Positions 49,477-60,385 of a DNA stretch of 64,000 nucleotides are shown in pieces. The stretch is from Cryoendolithus antarcticus. Taxonomy: Eukaryota > Ascomycota > Dothideomycetes > Cladosporiales > Cladosporiaceae. The stretch is from NCBI GenBank assembly GCA_002077065.1, contig NAJO01000002.1, forward strand, positions 310,001 to 374,000, given 5' to 3'. Numbering within the stretch: position 1 is the stretch's first letter; each line of letters begins with the position of its first letter. The translations under genes and the position numbers were made by a program. Under the pieces are notes generated by a model. That model had not been told where the DNA came from. It was given only the letters and a program-made list of their open reading frames with translations, and made no database searches.

Positions 49477-52400
49477 ATGCCAGGAACCAATGAAGGTCCT
49501 GATGGGACCTCTATACGGCCAGTCTCCTCACTGTTGACGAAGTTTGAGAACCTGGGTAAAGATGGAGACGCCCCTAAGACACCGACTTCAGGCTTACGCC
49601 AGGTGTCTTTGACGAAGCCGATCAATGGCGCCAGCGCGCCCCGTCCGACTACGCCAGGAAGTAGCGATAGCCCGCCAGCTACAGCAATCCCTGCCAAAGA
49701 GATCGCAATGCCGAAAGCCAGACGTCCGAGTCCGCCTCGTCAACGCCCTGTCTCCATATTCCCGACCACACCCGCGCAAGTAGCACCGCCTGTGGTGACT
49801 GTCGACTCGCCTCGCTCTCCGCCGGGCGGAATGATGGCTAACACACACGTCAATGTACTCACGCCGGCGCAAAGTGGAGTCCCGCCGGACTCGCCAACCC
49901 GAGGGCACTTCAGGACCGTGAGCCGCACCACCACGCCAGCACTCGAGAAGCGCATCAGCTCTCTGCTACAATCTATCGATGTCTCGAGACTTGACCTCAA
50001 CGACGCAAGTCCGGCTCAAGCTCCAGCTCCCACTCACGTGGAGCCAAAGCCTTCTGGGCCACCACCAGTCAACCGCGCTGCGAAGCCCCGCGTGCCCAGT
50101 AAGCCGGTGGAGCTCACCATGCCTCCGAACGGCCTTACAGCGCCGGAGAGTAATCACGACGTCGCTGATCATAGCGCGTCACCCTTCAGTACGCCACCAG
50201 GCAGTAGATCGAACTCACCCGAGAAGGTGACTTTGAGCCGTGGTGTCCCGATCGAATCTGCCATGGCATGGGCTCAGCGGACGCGAGGTGACTCTGATGC
50301 TTCCTGGGTTGAGCGATTGCAAGGTGGATCCGATACATCTTCTATTCAAGGTGGACGCCATGGCTCGGATGACTCGGGCATACAGCGTATGCGAGGAGAG
50401 TCAGACGCGTCGTTCACCGCACGCGCACGTGCTGGTTCGAACGCTTCCTTCGTTGAGCCGTCTTCGCTTGAGCGTCCTTCTCCGCCGATCTCAACTGTGG
50501 CAGGTCGTCGCGACATCAATAACCCACTGGCGCGGACACCTACGATGCCTGCTCGGTACCGCCCAGTCCGCCGTGACGATATGAGTTCAGCCGGTGATCT
50601 GGACGACAGTAAGCCAAGACTACCTGCCAGACCTGAGCTTCAGATCAGACCTGGCAGAACAAGCCCTACCAAGCTTCGCTCAGGAAGGACCAGCCCGATC
50701 AAGTCAAGATCTGGAAGGACGAGTCCCAGCAAGCTCGTCCATCAGCTGGCGCATAGCATGCCACATAGATCTCAGACCTTCACTGAGCCAGCCCATGCAG
50801 GCCGCATCCCAGCAGCGAAGCCCGCCCAGGCTTCTGCACTTACTCAGGGCTTCGATAGGGTGGCGCCTTCCAGGAACGCAATACCTGCTGTGATGCCGCC
50901 AGCAGTACCAGCACCTAGACGGTCTATGGATAGGCGTCCGCAGATGGCCGCTCTGACCCAGGCCGCACAGCCGGTAGATCCAGCACCCTCCGATGGACAC
51001 TCTCGCGACGACCAAGCTGATGAGCCAGCTATTCTGCCAGGCGCAACACAAGCCAGCGACTTCCCAGACACTACGAACGCAAGTCGTAGACCACCACGCT
51101 ACAGACAACGGCCCTGGCAAATACCCACAGACTATGACACTCGCTTGATGGCAGTATGTGGCCACTACGTATGCACAACCGGCTACATTACGAAAGCGTG
51201 GGACCTACGTACTGGAGAGCAGATTATGAACATGGCACACAGCGAGCACTTAAAAGTCACATCTATCGTGTTCAAACCGACTGCCGAAGCAGAAAGCACC
51301 AGTGTATGGCTCGGCACGAACATCGGTGAGATACACGAAGTCGACATTGTAGGCCAAGCAGCCACGCGGACGAAGGCCAACGCGCACAGACGAGAGATCA
51401 TACGTATGTACCGTTATGCCTCCGAGCTGTGGACACTTGATGAAGGTGGCGATCTCAATGTGTGGAAGAAGGGCGACAAGAGTATGCCTAGCCTGGACTC
51501 TCAAGCCAACACATTCCGCGTACCCAAAGGACATACATTCAGCATTGCATGTGGCGAACAGCTATGGATCGCGACTGGCAAAGATATCCGGGTCTTCCTC
51601 CCGGGTGTGCGGTCGGAGACTGAGTTCCAAGTCCTGCGCCAACCGCTCAGCCAGCCGAATAGCGGTGAAGTGAGTGCTGGTGCGACGATAAGCAGCAAGC
51701 CAGATCTCGTGTACTTCGGACACACTGATGGCAAAGTCAGCATATACAACCGCAAGACCTTCAGCTGCGTTGGTGTAGTCAATGTCAGCGTGTACAAGAT
51801 CAGTGCGCTGGCTGGTGTTGGCGACTACCTATGGGCTGGCTTCAACACGGGCATGGCGTATGTCTACGACACTTCAACCACTCCCTGGGTCGCGAAGAAA
51901 GACTGGCACGCTCACGAGAAGCAGATTTGCAGCATAGTAGCTGACCCTTCTGCCGTCTGGCTGCTAGACCGTGTGCAAGTCATTACGCTGGGTACTGATA
52001 ACATGATGCGACTGTGGGACGGCTCACTGGAAGACGACTGGCTCGACACACGCATGCACGACTCCGACTCCGACTACTGCACCTTCCACGAGATCACAGT
52101 AGATGTTTTGACGTGGAATGCCGGTGCCAGCAAGCCTACTCATCTGCAGCAGAATCATCAAGACAACAACTTCTTCCGAGAATATCTGACCACCTCAGAG
52201 CCGGCAGACATCCTCGTCTTTGGTTTCCAAGAGCTGGTCGATCTCGAAGACAAGAAGGTTACAGCCAAATCATTCTTCAAGAGCAAGAAAAAGGTTGCGG
52301 AAGACTCTACCGAGCAGCAACACATGAGCCATCAATACCGCAACTGGCGCGATCACCTCACCCGTACCCTCGACGACCACATGCCCAACACCACATACGC

Positions 52401-53340
52401 CCTCCTTCACACCGCCAGCATGGTCGGTCTCTTCACTTGCATCTTTGTCAAGACCGCCCTCCGCCCACGCATCAAAGCCCTCTCCACAGCCGAGATCAAG
52501 CGCGGCATGGGCGGCCTCCATGGCAACAAAGGCGCCCTCGTCGTCCGCATGACCCTAGATGACAGCAGCCTCTGCTTCATCAACTGCCATCTCGCCGCCG
52601 GCCAAACCCAGACCATCAACCGCAACAACGACATCGCCGCGATCCTCGAAGCCGAAGCCCTAGCTCCCCACGCCCTGCCTCATAACTCCGATATTTCCCT
52701 TTCAGACCTCTTCACGAGTGGTGGCGACGGCTCCATGATCCTCGACCACGAGCTCTGCATCCTCAACGGCGACTTAAACTACCGCATAGATACCATGGGC
52801 CGCGATACAGTCATCAAGCACGTTTCTCAGAAGAACCTCTCTCGGTTGTTGGAACGCGACCAGCTGCTCTTGTCCCGGAAAAAGAACCCCGGGTTCCGAC
52901 TCCGGGCTTTCGCAGAAGCACCTATCACCTTCGCGCCCACTTACAAATACAACGTGCAATCCGACGAGTACGATACCTCCGAGAAGCGGCGCGCGCCGGC
53001 TTGGTGCGATCGCGTGCTGTATCGCGGGTTAGGGAAGGTGAAATGTGAGAGTTATCGCAGGTGGGAGGTGAGGGTCAGTGATCACCGGCCTGTGAGCGCG
53101 AGGCTGAGGTGTAGGGTTAAGGGTGTGGATCCTGCGAGACGGAAGAAAGTTTGGGAGAGGAGTTTGGGGGAGTTTGAGGAGGTGAGGAGGGGCTTGAGGG
53201 GGGTGATTGAGTAAGTACCGTCTATGCTTCTTGGAGAGGAGCGATTGTACTGACTTGGCCCTAGGGTGGACTACCTGATAAATGTGCTGGGGTTGACGAG
53301 GCAGGAGGCTGTTGCTGCGCTAAAGACATGGCCGGAGTGA
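49477..53340 (+). CDS. Inositol polyphosphate 5-phosphatase with N-terminal WD40-like domain
   Basis: Exons 49477-53210 and 53265-53340 give 1,269 aa; the second exon adds VDYLINVLGLTRQEAVAALK, a short helical end. Residues 1-540 are disordered and Pro/Ser-rich with two internal repeat types (see findings). A WD40-like propeller spans about 550-860 (LWTLDEGGDLNVWKKGD, MMRLWDGSLEDDW). The IPPc catalytic domain spans about 870-1,215 with all key motifs: TWNAG, GFQELVDLE, INCHLAAGQ, LNGDLNYRID near 1,094, PAWCDRVLY near 1,172 and SDHRPVSARL near 1,200. The enzyme should remove the 5-phosphate of phosphoinositides such as PI(4,5)P2 at membranes. The WD40 plus 5-phosphatase architecture is known from plants and other filamentous fungi. 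Confidence 0.93.
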
Positions 53341-54890
53341 GCGCTCTTCAGGCTGACTAGGTACTAGACTTCCTGCTACATGGAGTGATCAGACGTTAGT
53401 CTCACTATGGCATAGCATATTACCAGCACTTGTCTCAGCCATGTTGACACATCTACCGTTTTCTCCATTATCACGTTAGTTGCACAAAATCAGGTACCGT
53501 CCTCCGATGGCTTGTCGGTAGTGAAACGCGATCGGTGCACGAGACTCGGGTGATGGCGTGTGTGTTACCTGACAGCAGCCACGCGAGCCGAGTATAGGTC
53601 AAGGATAGACGAATATAGCCTGTGACGCAAGATCTCGTAGGAACGAGGTCGAAGATCGCCTGTTTGGGCTTGTCAATACTCTGACGGACGCCGCGGCTTA
53701 CGGTCAGGGCAGGCGGTCTGGCGAGTCTGCGAGTGTATTTGGGAAGCACAAACGGGTTGTCTCCAATTGTTCCGCCTTATCGTCGATATACACTCCACCG
53801 CGCGGAGTGGCCAGCACATAGAAGCACGTTGTGACAGATCTGGAGTCGGCCCGGCGCTGGCAAATAGACTCAGCGAACCGGTTGCCAGACCGAGGACGTG
53901 AGAAAACGTCGAAGGCTCCACTGCACGTTTTCAAGAGCTGGTCTGACTTTCGGAGGGTTTCCGACGCGCTTGCCGACACGCGCCGGTGGGGGTGAAGGAG
54001 TGTAATGTGGACGTTCAGCTGGGCGTGAGATGCATGAGGGAGGCGAAACGCTCATGTGGTGTATGATGGTGCGCTGTGTGGAAGATGAGCGATGGTGTAT
54101 TGGCTGCTCGTAGGTGCATCGGGTAGTGTGCATATATTGCTATCCCGGATCTATTGGAAGTAGAGATCCTTGCTTCGTATCACCCGTCAGCGTGCCTGTG
54201 CGTCGAGTGGACACCCCTCACAATCTCCACTTTACCTGACAACGATAGCCATCACTGTCCTTGATCTTCTCAAAAGTACTCCCTCCAGCACGTCGACCAA
54301 GCAGACCACGATTGCGCAAGAATTCTTCTTTACATCATTGCCGCATCTGCTAGTCTTGTACAGGTACGAGCTGAATCCTACGGTACTTGCAGCGTTGCAT
54401 GCAGCTGTAGCGGCCGATTCGTATCTGGACGCGGTCTGTGCTTTTAGCATCATACCGTACCCACAGGGCTGGCGGAGTTGGCGACGGTGGAAGTGACGCC
54501 GTTTGCAACGTCAGGAATAACTCTCACGCTTCTCCATCACTACGACAACTCCAACACGACTATCCTTCGACGACCTTCCTCGCCTCCGGTCAGCATCAAC
54601 GTCTGCTTACCTCCATCTGCATTGAAAGGTCTCGACCCGCGGCCATCATTCTCCGCTTCGAACCATAATCTCGCAAGCGAACAAATCCGCCCGGATTGCG
54701 CCTTTAGCCATATTGACTTTGCGAAGAGGAGCTCTAGAAACGCTATCATACGTACTGCCGGCCCACGTGCGATAGCAGTGCGTATACCAAGTCAGCTCCT
54801 CAAGTAGTGAGACAGTGCCTTGTCGCGACTTCCTCACAGCTCTTGGCTTTCCGACATCACTGGCCGATAGCCGAACATCAGCACAACACA
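53341..54890. other. Long intergenic region with two overlapping protein-like frames
   Basis: Most of this region shows nothing. From 54170 a frame (FFFTSLPHLLVLYRYELNPT, LNPTVLAALHAAVAADSYLD) runs to 54496, and the neighbouring frame continues from about 54465 to 54807 (LAELATVEVTPFATSGITLT, LASEQIRPDCAFSHIDF). One lost base in the GGG near 54470 would join them. It could be a damaged small gene or chance in a 5' leader. Confidence 0.3.
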
Positions 54891-55958
54891 ATGGCAGCAG
54901 TGATGAACATGCAGGCACCGCACCGGAAACCGATCCCTTCACACGGACCGCCTGCGCAGTACATGCAGTCTCAGCAAGCACCTCAGGCCTACTCGAACGG
55001 ACCAGTGCCGCGCTCCCCATCATACGCAATGTCCGGCCAGCAACAGCAGCAATACCCCTCACGCCGCACGCTCTCCAACGCAACCTCATCGACTTCTTCA
55101 ACCCAGAATGCTCCGACTCGTCAACCGACCGGCAATGCACCAGCAAGCTCCTACGCCAGCAGCATCCGACGGAGCACCTCCTCTCGCAGCACGTCAACCA
55201 CGAGCCCGACATCCTATGTGGCTTTGATGCGCAAACAGAAGGCTACAGTATGGTGCGACCGCGCCCAGCACGAGGATCCTCGCATCCTTGCAGCTCAGCG
55301 CCAAGCAAAGATGCGAGCTACGATGGAAGTAGCTGGAGCGCACCACTCCACGGCTAACGGCCGAACATCCACATCAAGCTCAGGCATAGCAGGCGGAGTA
55401 CGGAGCAAGATCCGACATCATGGCGCTGTGAAGGCGAGCACATACAACGCTGCCAACCTTTCGGGCGCAGGTGTGCCAATGCGATTGAGCGCCACGGAAG
55501 TAGATGAGGGAGACAGCGGCGAGGAAGACGCTGGTCAAAATCGCTACCACCAGCGTAACGGTTCCGGCCGGTCATCCATGGGCTCCGCAACCCGGCACCC
55601 TCAGTCTTCACACTCCAATTCCCTCCTCTCACGCGGCGCCTACCCAACGTCCACTACTGCTACTTCCAGTCCCACATCGCCCGAAGACCAAACGCCAATG
55701 CCTCAGCATTCCTCGACACAGAGCTCGGACTACTTCGCGCAGCCCGGCGGCAGCGGAGGCAGCGGGTCTAGCGGTGAAGCGGAGAAGAGTTTTGGTGGCG
55801 CCGGGGCATTGCCGGTGCAGACTAGGGCAAGGGGCGATACGGCTGTGAGGAAGACTAGTGAAGAGTTGAGGAGACGGGGGAGTGTGGATGATCGGACTAT
55901 GACTATGAGTGCGGGGAGGCTTTTTGTTGCTAATCCGGATGCGGAGGACAGTGATTAG
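54891..55958 (+). CDS. Disordered fungal protein with a conserved SYVALMRKQKATVWCDRAQ block
   Basis: From ATG 54891 (MAAVMNMQAPHRKPIPSH) a single exon gives 355 aa. Nearly all of it is low-complexity Ser/Thr/Pro/Gln/Gly sequence. The exception is residues about 103-145 (SYVALMRKQKATVWCDRAQ, then EDPRILAAQRQAKMRA), which looks conserved and may be a short interaction motif. A charged segment (ATEVDEGDSGEEDAGQNRYH) follows, and the end is TSEELRRRGSVDDR then FVANPDAEDSD. An in-frame ATG 84 bp upstream (54807) would add 28 residues. I believe this is a filamentous-fungus-specific protein; function unknown. Confidence 0.7.
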   Translation: MAAVMNMQAPHRKPIPSHGPPAQYMQSQQAPQAYSNGPVPRSPSYAMSGQQQQQYPSRRTLSNATSSTSSTQNAPTRQPTGNAPASSYASSIRRSTSSRSTSTTSPTSYVALMRKQKATVWCDRAQHEDPRILAAQRQAKMRATMEVAGAHHSTANGRTSTSSSGIAGGVRSKIRHHGAVKASTYNAANLSGAGVPMRLSATEVDEGDSGEEDAGQNRYHQRNGSGRSSMGSATRHPQSSHSNSLLSRGAYPTSTTATSSPTSPEDQTPMPQHSSTQSSDYFAQPGGSGGSGSSGEAEKSFGGAGALPVQTRARGDTAVRKTSEELRRRGSVDDRTMTMSAGRLFVANPDAEDSD

Positions 55959-56196
55959 GCTGGTCGAAGCTGGTTATGGGTATGGACAGGGACCGGCGTT
56001 CACATAGCGTTGCTTGGCTTTGGCGGGAGGGAGGTGAGGTTGGAGGGTACTAGCAATTTTAGGCAAGTACGAAGCACTTCAGTTGCACCTTCCTTACACT
56101 TCAGTTTGCCCAGTCGCATTGTACTAGCGCATGGTAGGATCTTGCGTGTTTCTTTCACTCGTCCACCTCTCCAAATTGGTCAAGATTCACGCCAGT

Positions 56197-56865
56197 ATGT
56201 CTGCGACGGCAGATCTGGTTGCTGCATTCGCGTTGCTGCATTCGCAGTGACTTCCCTCCAACCTGCTGCCAGCCTGCTGGGCCTGCCGCCCGAGCTACGC
56301 CTCCGGATCTATGCTCATGCATCTCGTCTGCGATCGACCGCGACCTCAGCTTGGTTACGAAGCAGGCTGCTCTGCGGTGAGCCTCTTGCTTGTATGCCAG
56401 ATCGTCAACTTCGAAGCCTCTCCGTTCCTGTACAAGGCAGTCACGGTGGACATCGAATTCATCCATCCCAGTATGGAGTTCTTCCAGACTCTACAATTTT
56501 CATTCGTCCAGCTAAGGCACGCTCATTGCATACGAAAAGCTCGCATCACGTTCCACACTGATGATAGAGTCGGTACTGTTGGATCTTCGGAGTACCTGGA
56601 CTCGATCACCGCTACTCTGGTCAGCTTGCAGTATGGTGCCCTCTTCGAGCAGATACACATCATTGTGCGGACCTGTTGTATCACTCGAAGTGGCGGTGCA
56701 GTGGTGGAAGCGGCATTTGAAGCTTTCAGTAAAATCAAATGCCCTGGCAGGGTCACAATCGAGTGGGACTCTGCGCGCTTGGGCAGCGGTACCTTTGTGA
56801 TGAGAACGCAAGCCGAGCAGCTTCGGGCCAAGTTCGCCACACTGCTGGAGACACTGAAAGCGTAA
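56197..56865 (+). pseudogene. PPELR-motif gene with two frame disruptions
   Basis: ATG 56197 starts MSATADLVAAFA, then a perfect 14-bp tandem duplication (56218-56245) shifts the frame and leads to TGA at 56248. In the shifted frame the family block LLGLPPELRLRIYAH follows. A second net +1 shift between about 56314 and 56330 returns to the first frame (HLVCDRPRPQLGYEAG, IVNFEASPFLYKAV, LVSLQYGALFEQIHI), open to 56865. The block YGA.F..IHI is shared with the genes at 57286 and 58475. The two shifts cancel, but the stop lies between them. Read as a pseudogene; no intron can remove both lesions and keep the PPELR block. Confidence 0.65.
56218..56245. repeat. Perfect 14-bp tandem duplication inside a gene
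   Basis: GTTGCTGCATTCGC occurs at 56218-56231 and 56232-56245. Dropping one copy would place ATG 56197 in frame with LGLPPELRLRIY. Confidence 0.95.
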
Positions 56866-57285
56866 GATACTCGTTGGCTGGGATGGAACAAGGCACTGAC
56901 AATAGTCTAGCACACAAGTCGATGCATGTCCGTTCTGACAGTCGACGCAGATTCCAGTGTGATGCGATGGCTCGTTGCTGTGCCTTGAAAGAGATCAGGC
57001 TTGATCGGGAGGGTGGTCTCGGGGCATGAGTATTAACGTCGTTCGGCGTTAAAATTCAGTCTTCTTTAAGATGCGCATGAGGGAAGTGACACTGGATCTG
57101 AGCTGCACGCAAAGGCAGGCACGCGCCGCAAGTACCAGCTCAGTCGCGCCTTCCTCGTGGTGCTTACATTTGCTGCCTGCGTCATCCCAAGTGCTCGACT
57201 AAAGCTGGCACTGCCATCTCCCGCTCCCTCTTGCAATTTGCTTCCTAGTGTCACGTAACGGCAACTGCGCCACCACATCCACACA
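56866..57285. other. Intergenic between PPELR genes, nothing recognised
   Basis: 420 bp, presumably the promoter of the intact copy at 57286. Confidence 0.45.
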
Positions 57286-57960
57286 ATGCCGCCCAGAAAG
57301 AGGGTATTGAAGGCAGCGACACCGTTGACCTCGCCCACCGCCAGTCTGTCTGGTTTACCGCCTGAGCTACGACTGCGGATCTACAAGCATCTCTTCGCTG
57401 ACCTCCCGTGGCACAACTTCATGTACGTCGACCACCACGGCAAGATGCTTACGGCTCCAACCTCGATCTACCCACACCCACGATACATGGAGAACAGCGC
57501 CATCACGCTCACATGTCGTGTCGTGCACGAGGAAGCTTCGCCGATACTCTGGCAAGATCCTGTCCTGTTGCTGCATGTCAGCTACAACACGCGCGGACGC
57601 GAAGACTCTTCCCCGTTTCATTTCACAGACATGAAGCACTTCCGCCACATTCGCCGGGCTACGCTATGCTACTATCAGCTCGACGAGACAGTCTCCGATG
57701 AAGAATACATAATGAGGGTCAAGAAGCTTATGGAGGACGTGCAGTATGGCGCCATCTTCGACGCGATCCACATCGGTCTTGGGGATCTGCACTTTCATGA
57801 TCTCGACAGAGCAAACATGACCATCGAGATCTTCGGCAGCATCAATTGTGCTGGTACGGTCACGGTTCAGAGGCATTGCCCCAGTCAATGGCTCGACGGC
57901 GATGAGGCAGTAGAGCTTGAGGAAGCGCTCGACAAGCTTGCGCGGAAATTGAATGGGTAG
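57286..57960 (+). CDS. PPELR-motif (2EXR/F-box-like) protein, intact member of the array
   Basis: A single exon of 224 aa. The block SLSGLPPELRLRIYKHLF lies near residues 20-37; later conserved parts are ITLTCRVVHEEASPILW, HFRHIRRATLCYYQL and VQYGAIFDAIHIGL. These align over the whole length with the damaged copies on either side (56197 and 58475), making this the reference copy of the array. The family is widely expanded in Dothideomycetes; the N-terminal motif resembles an F-box or 2EXR domain, which would suggest a role in protein-protein recognition, but no member here has a defined function. Confidence 0.75.
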   Translation: MPPRKRVLKAATPLTSPTASLSGLPPELRLRIYKHLFADLPWHNFMYVDHHGKMLTAPTSIYPHPRYMENSAITLTCRVVHEEASPILWQDPVLLLHVSYNTRGREDSSPFHFTDMKHFRHIRRATLCYYQLDETVSDEEYIMRVKKLMEDVQYGAIFDAIHIGLGDLHFHDLDRANMTIEIFGSINCAGTVTVQRHCPSQWLDGDEAVELEEALDKLARKLNG

Positions 57961-58474
57961 GTCATCCATCGGTCGTGACTTGGCATGCCACTGAATGCGA
58001 CACAGGAGTATGGTTGATCGCTGTCCCTTTCGAGGCCTCGACGGAGGGCCGCCATGATCTTGACTCTACCGCGATGTTGCGACTAGCTTGTGGACAACGC
58101 CAGGGCGGCGCTTGACGTGAAAGGTGGCCCGATGGGAGACTGTACGGTTGACTCTCGAGATGTTTTGCTGTGGACAGATGTCATGTACAGGACCGCCGAG
58201 TCGCATGGCTTATTACTCAACGAATGATGCCACGCAGTATCTGCTTACGCTATGATTTCTGTGTCTGATTCCTAAAATGTCCGACAGGGTAGTGTGAGTG
58301 CGTCCTTCCGTAGCTAAGGTGGAAGATACGGGGGCTAGCCACTTGCGCCTGCCTTCCAAATCCCTCACCCTTGCACCTGCCGCTGCCGACCTTTAGAGTG
58401 AGCTATAGATCTGTAAGCCTCATCACTTCTCTCATTGTCAATTGATCTTATCTCCCCTTTCTGCGCCAGACGGC
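57961..58474. other. Intergenic between PPELR genes, nothing recognised
   Basis: 514 bp; no supported gene or repeat. Confidence 0.45.
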
Positions 58475-59193
58475 ATGGCGAGGCGCAGACAGAGTACCAG
58501 GCCCAATCCGACCACACCGAGCACAGTCGCAGCGTGGGCTGCTCAACCTCCACATGCGAGTATAAACGGTATGCCGACTGAGCTCCGACTGTTGATCTAC
58601 GAGTACGTCTTCGCCGAGATCAAACCGAAAGAGATTACAATCTGCTATACTCAGCATCAACGGAGGAATAAAACGGACCAAAGACCGATGAAATGCTTCC
58701 TGGCCATATCACGCATATGTCATGTTCTCACGACAGACGCCAGCTCAATGCTGTTTGGGGCAGCCTGCCTCGTCTTGACACCAGAGACGCTAGATTCCTA
58801 CTCACACATACCGTAGGCAAGCGTTCCGGCGTACTACTTTCAAAGACCGAAACGGCGACCCTCATCCGCACTAAGTTCCGCCACGCGGTCTTTCATCTGG
58901 CCTCGGACGCTTTCCGCGATGTAGCACTTCTAGCCGCTACAGAAGGTCTTATTCAAGACTTGGATTACGGCGCATGGCTAGATTCTGTCCACATCAGCTT
59001 CCGGTCCATTCCTGACTACGCTCATGCAACAAATCTGGCGGGCTTGGGAGCTTTCATCACTCGGGCCTATAGTGGCATTAGGTGTTCACGTGTGATCAAT
59101 ATCAGCTGGTGGCTCGTATATGATCTGCCGGCGCATGTGTCTGACCAGCGAGAGCGTCTCTTGGAAGGTCTAGTGGAGACGTTGGGTGCATAA
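58475..59193 (+). pseudogene. PPELR-type gene with one frame disruption
   Basis: From ATG 58475 (MARRRQSTRPNPTTPST) the frame has INGMPTELRLLIYEYVF and ISRICHVLTTDASSMLFGA, then stops at TAG 58814. The neighbouring frame then supplies the rest of the family pattern: RTKFRHAVFHLASDAF, IQDLDYGAWLDSVHISF and the end LLEGLVETLGA at 59193. One lost base near 58800-58815 would explain it. A 74-nt intron with a poor GTCTTG donor (58773-58846) would also restore phase, so an active gene cannot be excluded. The PPELR motif is here MPTELR. Confidence 0.55.
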
Positions 59194-59386
59194 GTATTTC
59201 GGCGGCTGGTAGCTGCGAAGAACTGACAATGCGATAGCGAGCGTAGACGCGGCTCTCCCTTTTGATCCACCCATCACCGGGCGGTGACGAGAGACTGATC
59301 GGGATCAGCTTGCGGGCATTTTGTGTTGGTTCGGATGAATATGCACGCCGTCCCGTTCAAGGAATCGCCGACTTTCCATACAAATA

Positions 59387-60385
59387 CTACACGGCAGTGT
59401 ACCCCCCATCAGCCCTGATATCAGTCCCTGTCGTATATGAACTTGCGTCACTCGCAAGGTACAAATACGCCCCCTTCAACTCGCCCGGCTCGCCTTCCCT
59501 CCCCATCGGGATCTTTCCTCGCCAGATCGCCTTTGTCTCAGGCGGAATGAAATTCGAGATCTCGGTGTTCATGTAGCCTGGGCTCACCGAGTTTGCTCTC
59601 GCAAACTTCACCCACTCCACAGCCAGCGACCGCACAAGATGGATCACGCCAGCTTTCGCCGCGTTGTATGCAGACTGCAGCTGTGGGATGTTGGCGATGT
59701 GGCCGGACATGCTGGCTGTCGCTACGAAGGAGCCACCGCTGTAGTTTTGCAATGTCTTGCTGGCGGACGCAGTGTACTGGCGACGCCAAACCTCACCAGC
59801 GGCGCGAGCGCAGTAGAAGACGGAGTCTAGATCTGTCGAGACGACGTTATGATAGTGCGAGAGTTCGCCATCGATCATGCGCCCTTGGGTCCATGGAATA
59901 CCGGCGTTCGCTACGAAGATGTCGAGACGGTTGTTGAATTCTGAGACCTGAGCTTCGATGGCATCTTTGACTGCGGACGCGGATGTCACGTCGACTTGGT
60001 ATGCACGAGCTGTGAATTCATCAGTTCCGATGTGCGGGCACGGAGTAGATAGCTCAGACATACCCTTCACACCGAACTCCTTCTCAATCGCAGCAGCCTT
60101 GTCAATCGCATCTTTGTTCGAGTGATACCAGATCGCTACATTTGCCCCGGCTTCGGCCAATGCTCGAGCAACTTCGAAGCCTATGCCAGCTCCTGCGCCT
60201 GATACAATGGCAGTCCTATGCTTGAGAGAAAACAGCTCGTGGATGCTACTCGACTTTGGTGCGGTCGTATTATACTCGTGGAAGATGCCATTGTGCATTG
60301 AGGCATCTTCGGGCGAAGTCGTCGGGGATGGCTTCTTGCCCTCTGCCTTGAGGCTGGCCAGGTGATTAGGTATGCCGCGAACCAT
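59387..60385 (-). CDS. Short-chain dehydrogenase/reductase, mannitol-dehydrogenase/L-xylulose-reductase-like
   Basis: Exons 60385-60064 and 60009-59387 give 314 aa. The intron is 54 nt and has no stop in frame; retaining it would give 332 aa. I favour splicing because the join FGVKARAYQVDVTSA restores the standard SDR strand while the intron text (SELSTPCPHIG) has no counterpart. The cofactor motif is TAIVSGAGAGIGFEVARALA, the NAG motif is FVANAGIPWTQG, the catalytic Ser is in ATASMSGHIAN and the YxxxK motif is SAYNAAKAGV; the SPGYMNTEIS segment is typical of polyol dehydrogenases. These cytosolic enzymes interconvert sugars and sugar alcohols with NADP(H). The N-terminal 45 residues are an extra, polar extension. 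Confidence 0.87.
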   Translation of the reverse strand: MVRGIPNHLASLKAEGKKPSPTTSPEDASMHNGIFHEYNTTAPKSSSIHELFSLKHRTAIVSGAGAGIGFEVARALAEAGANVAIWYHSNKDAIDKAAAIEKEFGVKGMSELSTPCPHIGTDEFTARAYQVDVTSASAVKDAIEAQVSEFNNRLDIFVANAGIPWTQGRMIDGELSHYHNVVSTDLDSVFYCARAAGEVWRRQYTASASKTLQNYSGGSFVATASMSGHIANIPQLQSAYNAAKAGVIHLVRSLAVEWVKFARANSVSPGYMNTEISNFIPPETKAIWRGKIPMGREGEPGELKGAYLYLASDASSYTTGTDIRADGGYTAV

